Shown here: piece by piece, positions 5,993 through 12,522 of the stretch
Numbering within the stretch: position 1 is the first letter of the stretch
Layout: each line of letters begins with the position of its first letter
NCBI GenBank assembly: GCA_022848805.1
Contig: JAJISI010000025.1
Coordinates: 1 to 12,665 of the forward strand
Direction: 5' to 3'
Source of the DNA: Thermoplasmatota archaeon
GTDB lineage: Archaea; Thermoplasmatota; Thermoplasmata; UBA10834
Length of the DNA: 12,665 bases
Notes under the pieces: model-generated
What the model was told of the DNA's origin: nothing
Databases searched by the model: none
The model's input: only the letters and a program-made list of their open reading frames with translations
Program-made: the position numbers and the translations under genes

Positions 5993-6619
5993 CTACTGCT
6001 TCACTTTTCTTACCGTGCGGGTTCGTCTAGTAGGAGGGGGTTTCTCTTCTGGTTCAGGAGCCGGCGGGGGGCTTGCAACGGTTCTCACCTTCCTCTGACG
6101 GACCGGAGGGGCCGCCTCGGTAGGGGGCGCTTTTTTCTTTCTGACGGGTGCAGCCGCGACCTTCGGTTCGGGAACGGAATCCGGCTCCGGAGGTTTCTCC
6201 TGGACGGGAGTTGCTGTCTTGACGGTCCGCACCCTCCCGACTCCTTTCGGCTCAGCGACGGTCTCCACAGGGGCAGGCGTCTTCGAGGGAGTCCTAATCA
6301 TTCTCTCAGGGACCGATACTGGCACTTCCTCTTCGCCTATGTCGATGGCCTCTTCCTTCGCCGGAACCGAGCTCTCCGCCTGCTCGAGAATCGGACTCCT
6401 AAGTGTACTCTCAATCCTGTGATTGACGGTTCCTGGCTCGAATTTCTGTTTCTCAAGCATGAGGTCTCGCTCTAGCTTCTCGATCTGGAGGATCCACTCA
6501 TCCTCCTCCTGAAAATCCCATCCGCAGAACTCGCATATGGATGATTCCTCTGTGACTCGGAGCCCACAACTGGGGCATTCTTTTTTTGAAACGGCCTTTG
6601 AGGGTTTCTTGGCCATCAT
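5993..6619 (-). CDS. Zinc-ribbon protein with proline/arginine-rich tail
   Basis: This predicted protein has 208 residues and a function unknown to me. It has a basic N-terminus (MMAKKPSKAVSKK), then a zinc ribbon with two CxxC knuckles at C15/C18 and C29/C32 (KECPSCGLRV and SICEFCGWDF), a short acidic helix with coiled-coil character (EEDEWILQIEKLERDLMLEKQKF), and from about residue 90 a low-complexity region rich in P, E, V, A and K. Basic units recur in the tail: RVRTVK, VRKKKAPP, RQRKVRTV, RRTRTVRKVK. Such tails are usually disordered and may bind nucleic acid, acidic surfaces or lipids; that is inference. There is no membrane segment. A promoter with TATATAA at 6640-6648 predicts a leaderless message starting at ATG 6619 (or the adjacent ATG 6616), so the open frame further upstream to 6715 is not used. 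Confidence 0.72.
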   Translation of the reverse strand: MMAKKPSKAVSKKECPSCGLRVTEESSICEFCGWDFQEEDEWILQIEKLERDLMLEKQKFEPGTVNHRIESTLRSPILEQAESSVPAKEEAIDIGEEEVPVSVPERMIRTPSKTPAPVETVAEPKGVGRVRTVKTATPVQEKPPEPDSVPEPKVAAAPVRKKKAPPTEAAPPVRQRKVRTVASPPPAPEPEEKPPPTRRTRTVRKVKQ

Positions 6620-6638
6620 AGTCTTAATTCGGTGGTTA

Positions 6639-6648
6639 TTATATAAGA
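6639..6648 (-). promoter_or_regulatory. TATA box of the zinc-ribbon gene
   Basis: CTTATATAA on the minus strand is centred 25-26 bases from ATG 6619, so the transcript should start at or within a base or two of the start codon (leaderless). It lies in the divergent control region shared with the DUF373 gene. Confidence 0.65.
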
Positions 6649-6693
6649 GTTTGTGACGGGATGGAAATGTCTGGTCAGTGACCAACAGCGATG

Positions 6694-6700
6694 CTAAAAT
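6694..6700 (+). promoter_or_regulatory. TATA-like promoter of the DUF373-mptE operon
   Basis: CTAAAAT is centred about 33 bases before the ATG at 6730, predicting a start site near 6723 and a leader of only a few bases. No ribosome binding site is seen, in keeping with a nearly leaderless message. Confidence 0.45.
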
Positions 6701-6729
6701 AGCCGTGTACGCCATTATCTCGACCCGAG

Positions 6730-7878
6730 ATGAAGATACTCGTATTGTGCGTCGACAGAGACGACGATCTAGGTACGAAGGCGGGGATCGGCGGACCGGT
6801 CATCGGTCGCGAGGAGAACCTTCAGGCATGCATGTCGCTCGGCCTAGCCGATCCTGAGGAGGTCGATGCGAACACCATACTGGCAGGTCTACAGCTGTAC
6901 GACGACCTGGTCAAGAGAGGGATAGAGGCGGAGGTCGCGACGATCTCAGGCGATTCACATGTGGGATTCCAGTCGGACCTCGTGCTTACGACGCAGCTGG
7001 AGAACGTTCTGGAGGTTGTGAAGCCCGACAGAGCTATCCTCGTTAGCGACGGAGCGGAAGACGAATCGATATACCCGATCATATCGTCGCGTATCAAAAT
7101 CGACTCCGTGAAACGAGTGTACGTCAAGCAGAGCAGGAGCATCGAAGGCACGTACTACATGATCGTCAAGACGCTCCAGGACGAGAAGATGCGGAGGAAA
7201 TGGGTCGTCCCCCTATCGCTCGTCCTCGTGATCTGGGGGCTGCTCTCCCTGTATGTGAAGATTGTCCAGTTCAGCAACGGCAACTATCAAGATATCGGAC
7301 TAGTGTCGCAGATGGCTTTCGGCGCGATCGGGGTAATGCTAGGGTTATACCTGCTCGGCTGGTCGTACAGGTGGGCGGAGAGGGTCAGCCTGAAGTGGTC
7401 CAGGACGAAGAGGTCGATAAGACAGGGCAGTCTCGTCATACCCTTCGCGTTGGTCGGGCTCGTGATGGCGATCGTCGGCGTTCTGATCGGTTACGACATG
7501 GCTCTAGCATACAGAGAGGCCCTTCTGCCCTCGGAGAGGAGCCTCGCCATATCGATACTCATATTCGTCTCCGGCAGCGTCTGGTTCATCGTGTTCGGCG
7601 TGTTCGCGTTCGAGTCGGGCAAGTCGGTCACAGCTTTCTTGCAGACTGGCAAGATAAGGTGGTCGTTCATAGTGATGATGGTCTCCGTGCTGGCGACGGG
7701 GTTCATCATCCAGGGGTCTGTCGACGCCCTGGGATACTTCCTGAAGCACGGCGACTACGACCTAGTTATAATCTTCTCCGAGATGGTCACAGGTATCATG
7801 ATAGCTGTATTCAGCTCGGTGTTGAACGCGTCCCTGCGCAGGGAGGCCGCACGGAAAAGCGCTACGCCAGGGGCGTGA
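6730..7878 (+). CDS. DUF373 family membrane protein
   Basis: This is a 382-residue archaeal protein of a conserved but uncharacterised family. The N-terminal 150 residues form a soluble, probably Rossmann-like domain with strongly conserved motifs: LVLCVDRDDDLG (4-15), GPVIGREEN (22-30), GLADPEEVDANT (38-49), ATISGD (70-75), SDGAEDE (106-112) and SRSIEGTYY (135-143). The cluster of acidic residues suggests metal or nucleotide binding, but I know of no demonstrated reaction. The C-terminal part has about six membrane segments (roughly 158-177, 189-212, 234-254, 271-294, 312-335, 344-367), so the soluble domain should hang in the cytoplasm. mptE starts ten bases after its stop, which suggests co-transcription. 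Confidence 0.92.
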   Translation: MKILVLCVDRDDDLGTKAGIGGPVIGREENLQACMSLGLADPEEVDANTILAGLQLYDDLVKRGIEAEVATISGDSHVGFQSDLVLTTQLENVLEVVKPDRAILVSDGAEDESIYPIISSRIKIDSVKRVYVKQSRSIEGTYYMIVKTLQDEKMRRKWVVPLSLVLVIWGLLSLYVKIVQFSNGNYQDIGLVSQMAFGAIGVMLGLYLLGWSYRWAERVSLKWSRTKRSIRQGSLVIPFALVGLVMAIVGVLIGYDMALAYREALLPSERSLAISILIFVSGSVWFIVFGVFAFESGKSVTAFLQTGKIRWSFIVMMVSVLATGFIIQGSVDALGYFLKHGDYDLVIIFSEMVTGIMIAVFSSVLNASLRREAARKSATPGA

Positions 7879-7888
7879 AACCCTGGAC

Positions 7889-8560
7889 ATGGACAGATGG
7901 TTGCCGATCTACCATGACATATGCATGGAATTCGGCTTCAGCGAGGTAGACGACCACGAGAGCGCGTTGTTGCTGTCCTCTCTGGCGGGTCAGAGGAGCC
8001 TGCCATCTCTCGAGTCAGTGCTGCGCCAAGGGGTCTCTTCTTCGGCAGTGCTCTGCGGAGGGGGCGATACGCTCGCGTCGGATATGAAGTCGCTCGCGTT
8101 GGGCGGTTTGGTCATCGCTGCTGACGGGGCAACAAGCACGCTGGTAGCCGAGAACATCCGACCGGATATCATCGTTACAGACCTCGACGGAGCCGTCGAG
8201 GACCAGATAATGGTCAACGCGGAGGGTGGTGTCGTCTTCGTGCACGCCCACGGCGACAACATGGAAGCGATCAGACGGTACGTTCCGCAGTTTACGGGTA
8301 AGATTGTGTGCACCTGTCAGTGTCCTCCTGTCGAGGGAGTCTTGAACTACGGGGGCTTCACCGACGGCGATAGGGCGGCGTGCATCGCGGCTGCCATCGG
8401 CGTGAGGACTATTCGGCTCGCAGGGTTCGATTTCAAGAACCCTTCATCTAAGTCGGGGAGGTCTTCGGAGACCAAGGCAAGGAAGTTGGTGTGGGCGAAA
8501 CGCATCCTCTCCATGCTCGCCGATGAGGGCGTCGATATCGAGCCCCCGGTCCAGATTTGA
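7889..8560 (+). CDS. mptE: 6-hydroxymethylpterin diphosphokinase, MptE/DUF115 type
   Basis: The archaeal MptE enzyme activates 6-hydroxymethyl-7,8-dihydropterin with ATP to the diphosphate, an early step towards tetrahydromethanopterin or folate-type cofactors; it is unrelated to bacterial FolK. The 223-residue protein shows the family motifs: GGGDTL (57-62), IAADGAT (76-82), PDIIVTDLDG (92-101, probable metal/phosphate site), HAHGDN (119-124), NYGGFTDGDRA (153-163) and LAGFDF (178-182). It is soluble and cytoplasmic. ATG 7889 follows the DUF373 stop by ten bases, so both genes probably share one mRNA. Cofactor class cannot be decided here, because no other pterin gene is present. Confidence 0.88.
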   Translation: MDRWLPIYHDICMEFGFSEVDDHESALLLSSLAGQRSLPSLESVLRQGVSSSAVLCGGGDTLASDMKSLALGGLVIAADGATSTLVAENIRPDIIVTDLDGAVEDQIMVNAEGGVVFVHAHGDNMEAIRRYVPQFTGKIVCTCQCPPVEGVLNYGGFTDGDRAACIAAAIGVRTIRLAGFDFKNPSSKSGRSSETKARKLVWAKRILSMLADEGVDIEPPVQI

Positions 8561-8590
8561 ACGCGCGGCTCAGATGGATGGGAACGACAC

Positions 8591-8598
8591 TTTATAGG
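8591..8598 (+). promoter_or_regulatory. TATA box of the DUF6015-like gene
   Basis: TTTATAGG predicts a transcription start near 8619-8622. This rules against the upstream ATG at 8606, which would lie before the mRNA begins, and favours ATG 8630. Confidence 0.6.
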
Positions 8599-8629
8599 GT
8601 CGTATATGGTTCTCATTTCCGGGATTGGG

Positions 8630-9019
8630 ATGTCAGTCGTCACGATGCGACAGGTCGAGCTAGCCCTGAAGAGGACCGTCGGCAAGAAGAGCGAGATGTC
8701 GGATACTGAGCTCAAGAAGCTGGCGGAGTACGTCATGAGCTTCTTCGGGTACACGGATGAAGTCATCGACAACAGGCTGACGCCAGGCGACAGAGACGTC
8801 TTCTACATGCTCGAGGAGGAGGGCCTCGTGACAACGACTCACGAAGAAGTCCTTCTCAAGAAGGGCAAGCTATGGAGGATCCACTACTGGATCCTCAAGA
8901 AGGACCAGATAATCCGGTTGGCAGGCATGGATGAGAAAGAGGTTCCTAAGATGGAAAACGTCGTAGACGTGTACGAGGAGATATCCGACGAGCAGTGGGC
9001 ACGTCATCGTGGCCCGTGA
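8630..9019 (+). CDS. Small conserved archaeal protein, DUF6015-like
   Basis: The protein has 129 residues from ATG 8630, is soluble and probably mostly helical. Its features are an N-terminal helix (MRQVELALKRTVGKKS), LKKLAEYVMSFFGYTDEVIDNRL, then PGDRDVFYMLEEEGLVTTTHEEV and KLWRIHYWIL. The order of helices followed by a beta-hairpin (LLKKGKLWRIHYWILKK) is like a winged-helix fold, with YMLEEEGLVTT in the place where the recognition helix often ends. I recall this pattern as DUF6015, a family common in Thermoplasmata-type archaea, but I cannot confirm the number. No function is known to me. The start was chosen from the promoter position; ATG 8645 is a second option and ATG 8606 is unlikely. 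Confidence 0.75.
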   Translation: MSVVTMRQVELALKRTVGKKSEMSDTELKKLAEYVMSFFGYTDEVIDNRLTPGDRDVFYMLEEEGLVTTTHEEVLLKKGKLWRIHYWILKKDQIIRLAGMDEKEVPKMENVVDVYEEISDEQWARHRGP

Positions 9020-9268
9020 TTCGACACGACCCTGGCATCTCCGTTAGTCATCCGTTGTGGTCCTTTCACGAGCTGGGTGGTGGACGATGTCTGACAAGTC
9101 TATCCCATCCTACAGGGTTGGTGGAACTAGCTTGCATTCATCCAACTGACGAAGCGTGTGGGTTTCTAGCTCACCGCGATGTTGAACCACCCGATCATGC
9201 GCCAGGGCCATCCGTTGTAAACCAATTAATACAGGAAGCTCAATTGGGCCAGTGCGGGAATGTTCTAG
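9020..9268. other. Gap of 249 bases without a convincing gene
   Basis: No conserved protein or tRNA is visible here on either strand. The decamer CATCCGTTGT occurs twice in the same direction, at 9049-9058 and 9209-9218. A 20-codon frame (9087-9149) has GGTGG ahead of its ATG but encodes nothing I recognise. The right end holds the promoter of the protease gene. A small RNA or the remains of a lost gene are both possible. Confidence 0.4.
9226..9231 (+). promoter_or_regulatory. TATA-like promoter of the site-2 protease gene
   Basis: TTAATA lies about 40 bases before ATG 9269. Transcription would begin near 9255 and give a leader of about 14 bases. Confidence 0.45.
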
Positions 9269-10870
9269 ATGAATGGTTACGTTATCGCTCTCACCGTGTT
9301 TCTGGCATGGCTTGCCCTCGTGATAATCGCAAAGAAAAGAGGATGGCTCGAGAAGGGGTCGATGAGCCTCTTCGGCCCGATCATCATGTGGAAAACGAGG
9401 AAGGGTAGGGATTTCATCGAGAAGCTGGCTTCTGCGGAGCGCGTGTGGGGCGTTTTCGGAAAGGCGTCTCTTTGGATCTGCGCAGGGGCGATGGTGACCA
9501 TGATGGTGCTACTTCTCTGGCAAGCTGTGGTGATAATCCCGCAGATCGAGCAGGCTCCTTCTCCAGCGTTGATTGTGGGCATCCCGGGCATAAACCCGGT
9601 GATTCCCGTCGGCTACGGCATATTGGGGCTTGCCGTGGCCATGGTGACCCATGAGTTCGCCCACGGCATCATGACCCGCCGCGGGAACATGGAAGTCAAG
9701 TCGCTCGGGCTGCTATTCCTGGTCTTCCCCATAGGCGCGTTCGTCGAGCCGGACGAGAAGCAGATGGAGATGACGACGAGGTCCAAGAGGTCAAAGGTGT
9801 TCGCGGCCGGCCCTGCTAGCAACCTGATCCTTGCGGTCATCACGCTGAGTCTATTCTCGGGAGTGATGATGTCTGCCGTCGAGCCAGTTCATGACGGCGC
9901 GCTCGTAGTCGGCGTCGTTACGGGCTCGCCGGTCGAGGTCTCCGGAATTCCCTCCTACAGCGTGATAGAGTCAATCGATGGCGAATCGATAGAGTCAAGG
10001 GGAGATTTCGAGAACCGGGTTGCCGATCCTGGTAGTTTGACGAGTATAAGCTACTACTTCGAAGGGGATCTCAGGACTGCCACCGAAGTCGTGGATGGGT
10101 TGGCGATGTCCTTTGTCGTTGATGACTACGCGGCCTCGGCGGCTGGGCTCGAACCGGGGATGGTTCTGGTATCCATCGACGATACTCCCGTGGTGAACTT
10201 CGACGCGTTAAGCACCATCATGGAAGGAACGACGGCAGGGCAGGTAGTGAACGTCACCGTCATGCGCTTCGATGATGCCTCGGACACTTTCGTCGTGGCG
10301 GACGACATCGCGCAACTGTCCCTTTCGGACAAAGGCGAATTCTACGCAGAATACTATCCAGATGACAACGATCCCTCGTTCGTTGGAAGGGGTTATCTGG
10401 GTGCGGGCTTCCTGATGCTCGGAGTCGATTGCAGGGAGCCAGACCACTACGCAAGCATGCTTGCGAATCCATTCGGCGGGGACAAGACCATCGGCGACTT
10501 TTCCATGTCGTGGCTCAGGCTCATCGCATTGCCGTTCCTGGACTTAGCTCCGCTTGGGTCCCCGGTGACCGATCTCTATCAGCCTTCAGGCGGCTTGGAT
10601 TGGATACCAGAGAACGCCTTCTGGATGCTGACGAACGCGATATACTGGATATTCTGGCTGAACCTGATGCTGGGCCTGACGAACGTGCTTCCGGCAGTGC
10701 CGCTCGATGGAGGGTACCTGTTCAGGGACGGAATGGATTTCTTGCTGACGAAGGTGAGACGCAACAGCACCAAGGAGGAGAGAGATAAGATAGTGGGTTC
10801 GCTGACGTTGTTCTTGGCCCTGCTCGTTCTATTCCTCATACTATGGATGCTGATCGGTCCTCGATTCTGA
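9269..10870 (+). CDS. Site-2 protease family M50 membrane metalloprotease with PDZ domains
   Basis: This is a 533-residue intramembrane zinc protease. The catalytic HEFAH motif is at 128-132 inside a membrane segment. The third zinc ligand motif is TNVLPAVPLDGG (471-482), with D480. Around these are the conserved GAFVEPDE (156-163) and FAAGPASN (178-185) motifs. Membrane segments are likely near 3-21, 68-91, 112-132, 143-160, 178-203, 451-475 and 509-530. Between the two catalytic halves, residues 205-390 form an extracytoplasmic region with two probable PDZ domains (about 205-275, with GSPVEVSGIPSYSVIESIDGE, and 278-345, with YAASAAGLEPGMVLVSIDD). What is known: such enzymes cut transmembrane substrates to release regulators or clear membrane fragments, and PDZ domains gate access. 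No substrate is evident. The gene appears to stand alone, with its own promoter. Confidence 0.93.
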   Translation: MNGYVIALTVFLAWLALVIIAKKRGWLEKGSMSLFGPIIMWKTRKGRDFIEKLASAERVWGVFGKASLWICAGAMVTMMVLLLWQAVVIIPQIEQAPSPALIVGIPGINPVIPVGYGILGLAVAMVTHEFAHGIMTRRGNMEVKSLGLLFLVFPIGAFVEPDEKQMEMTTRSKRSKVFAAGPASNLILAVITLSLFSGVMMSAVEPVHDGALVVGVVTGSPVEVSGIPSYSVIESIDGESIESRGDFENRVADPGSLTSISYYFEGDLRTATEVVDGLAMSFVVDDYAASAAGLEPGMVLVSIDDTPVVNFDALSTIMEGTTAGQVVNVTVMRFDDASDTFVVADDIAQLSLSDKGEFYAEYYPDDNDPSFVGRGYLGAGFLMLGVDCREPDHYASMLANPFGGDKTIGDFSMSWLRLIALPFLDLAPLGSPVTDLYQPSGGLDWIPENAFWMLTNAIYWIFWLNLMLGLTNVLPAVPLDGGYLFRDGMDFLLTKVRRNSTKEERDKIVGSLTLFLALLVLFLILWMLIGPRF

Positions 10871-10908
10871 CGAGTGTCAAAAGCATACACTGGCTAGCCA
10901 AGGGAACG

Positions 10909-10915
10909 TTTATTA
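10909..10915 (+). promoter_or_regulatory. TATA box of the winged-helix gene
   Basis: TTTATTA is centred 30 bases before ATG 10942, so the message should start within about five bases of the ATG. This supports ATG 10942 over the internal ATG 10963. Confidence 0.55.
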
Positions 10916-10941
10916 CCTGATTTGTTATCAATCCCGACCAC

Positions 10942-11517
10942 ATGTTCTCTCCGGAGAGGGATATGAAGGAGATTATAATCGAGGTCCTGAGAAAGGACGC
11001 AGCCTCGATCAGCGGGATATCTAGGGAACTGGAGGCACGAGGCGTTAAGTTGCACCGGCTCGAGCTCACTGGGTACCTTAAGGCCCTCGCAAGCATGGGG
11101 ATGCTAAATCAGAAAGATATCAAGCCAGCGAAGGTCTTCTCGATATCGCTGGCCGGACAGAAATCGTTCCACGAGCTCTTGGGCGACGCCTGCGTCGCCA
11201 CCGTTTCTTCCACGGATGAGAGGGCGACTTTAGCCGCGTTCTGCCTGCAGAAGATATTCAAACGCGCCATATTCGACATGGAAGTCAGGCGGTGCGGTTT
11301 GGAGGGAGCTATAGCGGGGAGGAAGGCGACAGCGGAGGAGCGATCAGAATCCCGGTCAGTGCTCGTGAGACAGGGGTACAAGATCCCGAACAGCGACACC
11401 CCGACGATAGTCGAGGATGATTTGGATATCGAGTTCAACCTGGTCGTTATATGTATCATGGTCGAGCGATTCGGCCTCAACACCCTCGTGAAGGAAACGA
11501 CGCAGATGAAGCTGTGA
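10942..11517 (+). CDS. Winged-helix DNA-binding protein of unknown role
   Basis: The protein has 191 residues. The first 75 look like a winged helix-turn-helix: helix MKEIIIEVLRKD, helix SISGISRELEARG, recognition-type helix LHRLELTGYLKALASMGML, then a wing with KDIKPAKVFSIS. The remaining part is mainly helical, with ATLAAFCLQKIFKRAIFDMEVRRCG and a long C-terminal helix region (NLVVICIMVERFGLNTLV) that could form a dimer or ligand-binding surface. No membrane segment or zinc motif is present. It could be a transcription regulator, but I do not recognise the family. The PurM-like gene starts 33 bases after its stop on the same strand, so the pair may be co-transcribed and related in function. 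Confidence 0.75.
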   Translation: MFSPERDMKEIIIEVLRKDAASISGISRELEARGVKLHRLELTGYLKALASMGMLNQKDIKPAKVFSISLAGQKSFHELLGDACVATVSSTDERATLAAFCLQKIFKRAIFDMEVRRCGLEGAIAGRKATAEERSESRSVLVRQGYKIPNSDTPTIVEDDLDIEFNLVVICIMVERFGLNTLVKETTQMKL

Positions 11518-11536
11518 CCACGCCTAGTAGGAGTAA

Positions 11537-11543
11537 GGGGGAG
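11537..11543 (+). promoter_or_regulatory. Ribosome binding site deciding the GTG start of the PurM-like gene
   Basis: GGGGGAG ends seven bases before GTG 11551. It is the strongest purine-rich site in the short gap behind the winged-helix gene and fixes the start at this GTG. Confidence 0.55.
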
Positions 11544-11550
11544 CGACCAA

Positions 11551-12522
11551 GTGAGTATCGAAGAACTCGTGCAGAGTCTGAGGACGCACCGGGGCGTCAC
11601 TAGAAAGGCGGAGGTGTCTGCGGTTGCAGACGAGTTACTGGTCGTTCCGGAAGGGATCATTGTCGCGACACATGGAGAGGACGCCGCGGCTATAGATATC
11701 GATGGGAGGATCATCTTGCTTGCAGCTGACGGCATCATGGAGGACCTTGTGGAGGCTGATCCCTACTGGGCGGGGTATTGCTCCGTGCTAGTCAACGTCA
11801 ACGACATCGCCGCAATGGGAGGGTCTCCTCTGGCGATCGTCGATGTGTTGTCGTGCGGGGACCCTCGCGTGAGGAGTGAGATCGTCAGGGGGATTAGGGC
11901 CGCATCCGAGAAGACAGGCGTGCCCGTGGTCGGCGGCCACCTTAACCCCGATGCAACCTATTGTGCTGTAGATGTGGCCGTGCTCGGCGAAACGGACCAA
12001 GAACACCTCATCCTCAGCTCGGGCGCATCCTCCGGTGACGCAGTCATATTCGCTATGGACCTCGATGGACATTTCACACCAGGTATCCCATACTCGTGGG
12101 ACACGACGTCGGCTAAGGACTCGGACGCGGTGAGGCGAGGCGTGATGTCTATGCATGCGGTCGGTCCGATGGTGTCTGCGGGGAAGGACATAAGCAACCC
12201 TGGCGCATTGGGGACGCTGGGCATGCTACTCGAGGCGAGCCGGTGCGGGGCGAAGATAGATGTCAGTGCGATTCCCCGCCCGGATGATGTGGACCTTTTT
12301 CAGTGGTTGAGAGCGTATCAGGGCTGCGGATTCGTGTTGACTAGCGGCGATAATTTCTCCGAGAAGATCGTTACCGAGCTCTGTAAGAGGGGGCTCACCG
12401 CTGCAATATGCGGGCAGATCGAAGAAGGATCGAGTCTGGTCGTGGAGATGGGGCAGGAGAGCGCGGAGCTATTCGACCTTTCAGTCGACACGCTCGGGTG
12501 CCGGCCTCCGCAAAGGATATGA
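11551..12522 (+). CDS. PurM/AIR synthase-like protein, methanogenesis marker 2 type
   Basis: This is a 323-residue ATP-binding protein of the PurM/SelD/HypE/ThiL superfamily. The N-terminal half has HGEDAAAID (41-49, phosphate/magnesium binding), LAADGIMEDLVEADPYWAGYCSVL (57-80), VNVNDIAAMGG (81-91) and VPVVGGHLNPDA (124-135). The C-terminal half has AGKDISNPGALGTLGMLLEAS (210-230) and IPRPDDVDLFQWLRAYQGCGFVLTS (241-265). This combination matches what I remember of methanogenesis marker 2; the related sll0787-type AIR synthase group is the main alternative. The reaction is not known to me; members of the superfamily phosphorylate amides, selenide or carbamoyl groups with ATP. The start is GTG. 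It probably shares an mRNA with the winged-helix gene upstream. Presence of this protein does not by itself prove methanogenesis. Confidence 0.8.
   Translation: MSIEELVQSLRTHRGVTRKAEVSAVADELLVVPEGIIVATHGEDAAAIDIDGRIILLAADGIMEDLVEADPYWAGYCSVLVNVNDIAAMGGSPLAIVDVLSCGDPRVRSEIVRGIRAASEKTGVPVVGGHLNPDATYCAVDVAVLGETDQEHLILSSGASSGDAVIFAMDLDGHFTPGIPYSWDTTSAKDSDAVRRGVMSMHAVGPMVSAGKDISNPGALGTLGMLLEASRCGAKIDVSAIPRPDDVDLFQWLRAYQGCGFVLTSGDNFSEKIVTELCKRGLTAAICGQIEEGSSLVVEMGQESAELFDLSVDTLGCRPPQRI

Noticed and set aside
5942..6475. Plus-strand open frame of 177 codons opposite the zinc-ribbon gene
   Set aside because: The arginine/glycine-rich product mirrors the proline-rich tail on the other strand; the minus-strand frame has a zinc ribbon and a good promoter.
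7200..7949. Plus-strand open frame of 249 codons inside the DUF373 gene
   Set aside because: It is the +1-type shadow of a recognised membrane protein; it is full of arginine and has no domain pattern.
9020..9268. Possible tRNA or C/D box RNA in the gap
   Set aside because: No cloverleaf, no T-arm consensus GGTTCRA, and the CTGA occurrences lack a matching C box (RTGATGA).
8995..9408. Open frame of 137 codons across the gap before the protease gene
   Set aside because: It overlaps the end of the DUF6015-like gene and 140 bases of the protease gene in other frames, lacks a promoter-compatible start and its protein is rich in H, P and R without any domain pattern.
11109..11738. Minus-strand open frame of 209 codons opposite the winged-helix and PurM-like genes
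   Set aside because: It is antisense to both, and its serine/threonine-rich low-complexity product has no promoter or recognisable motif.
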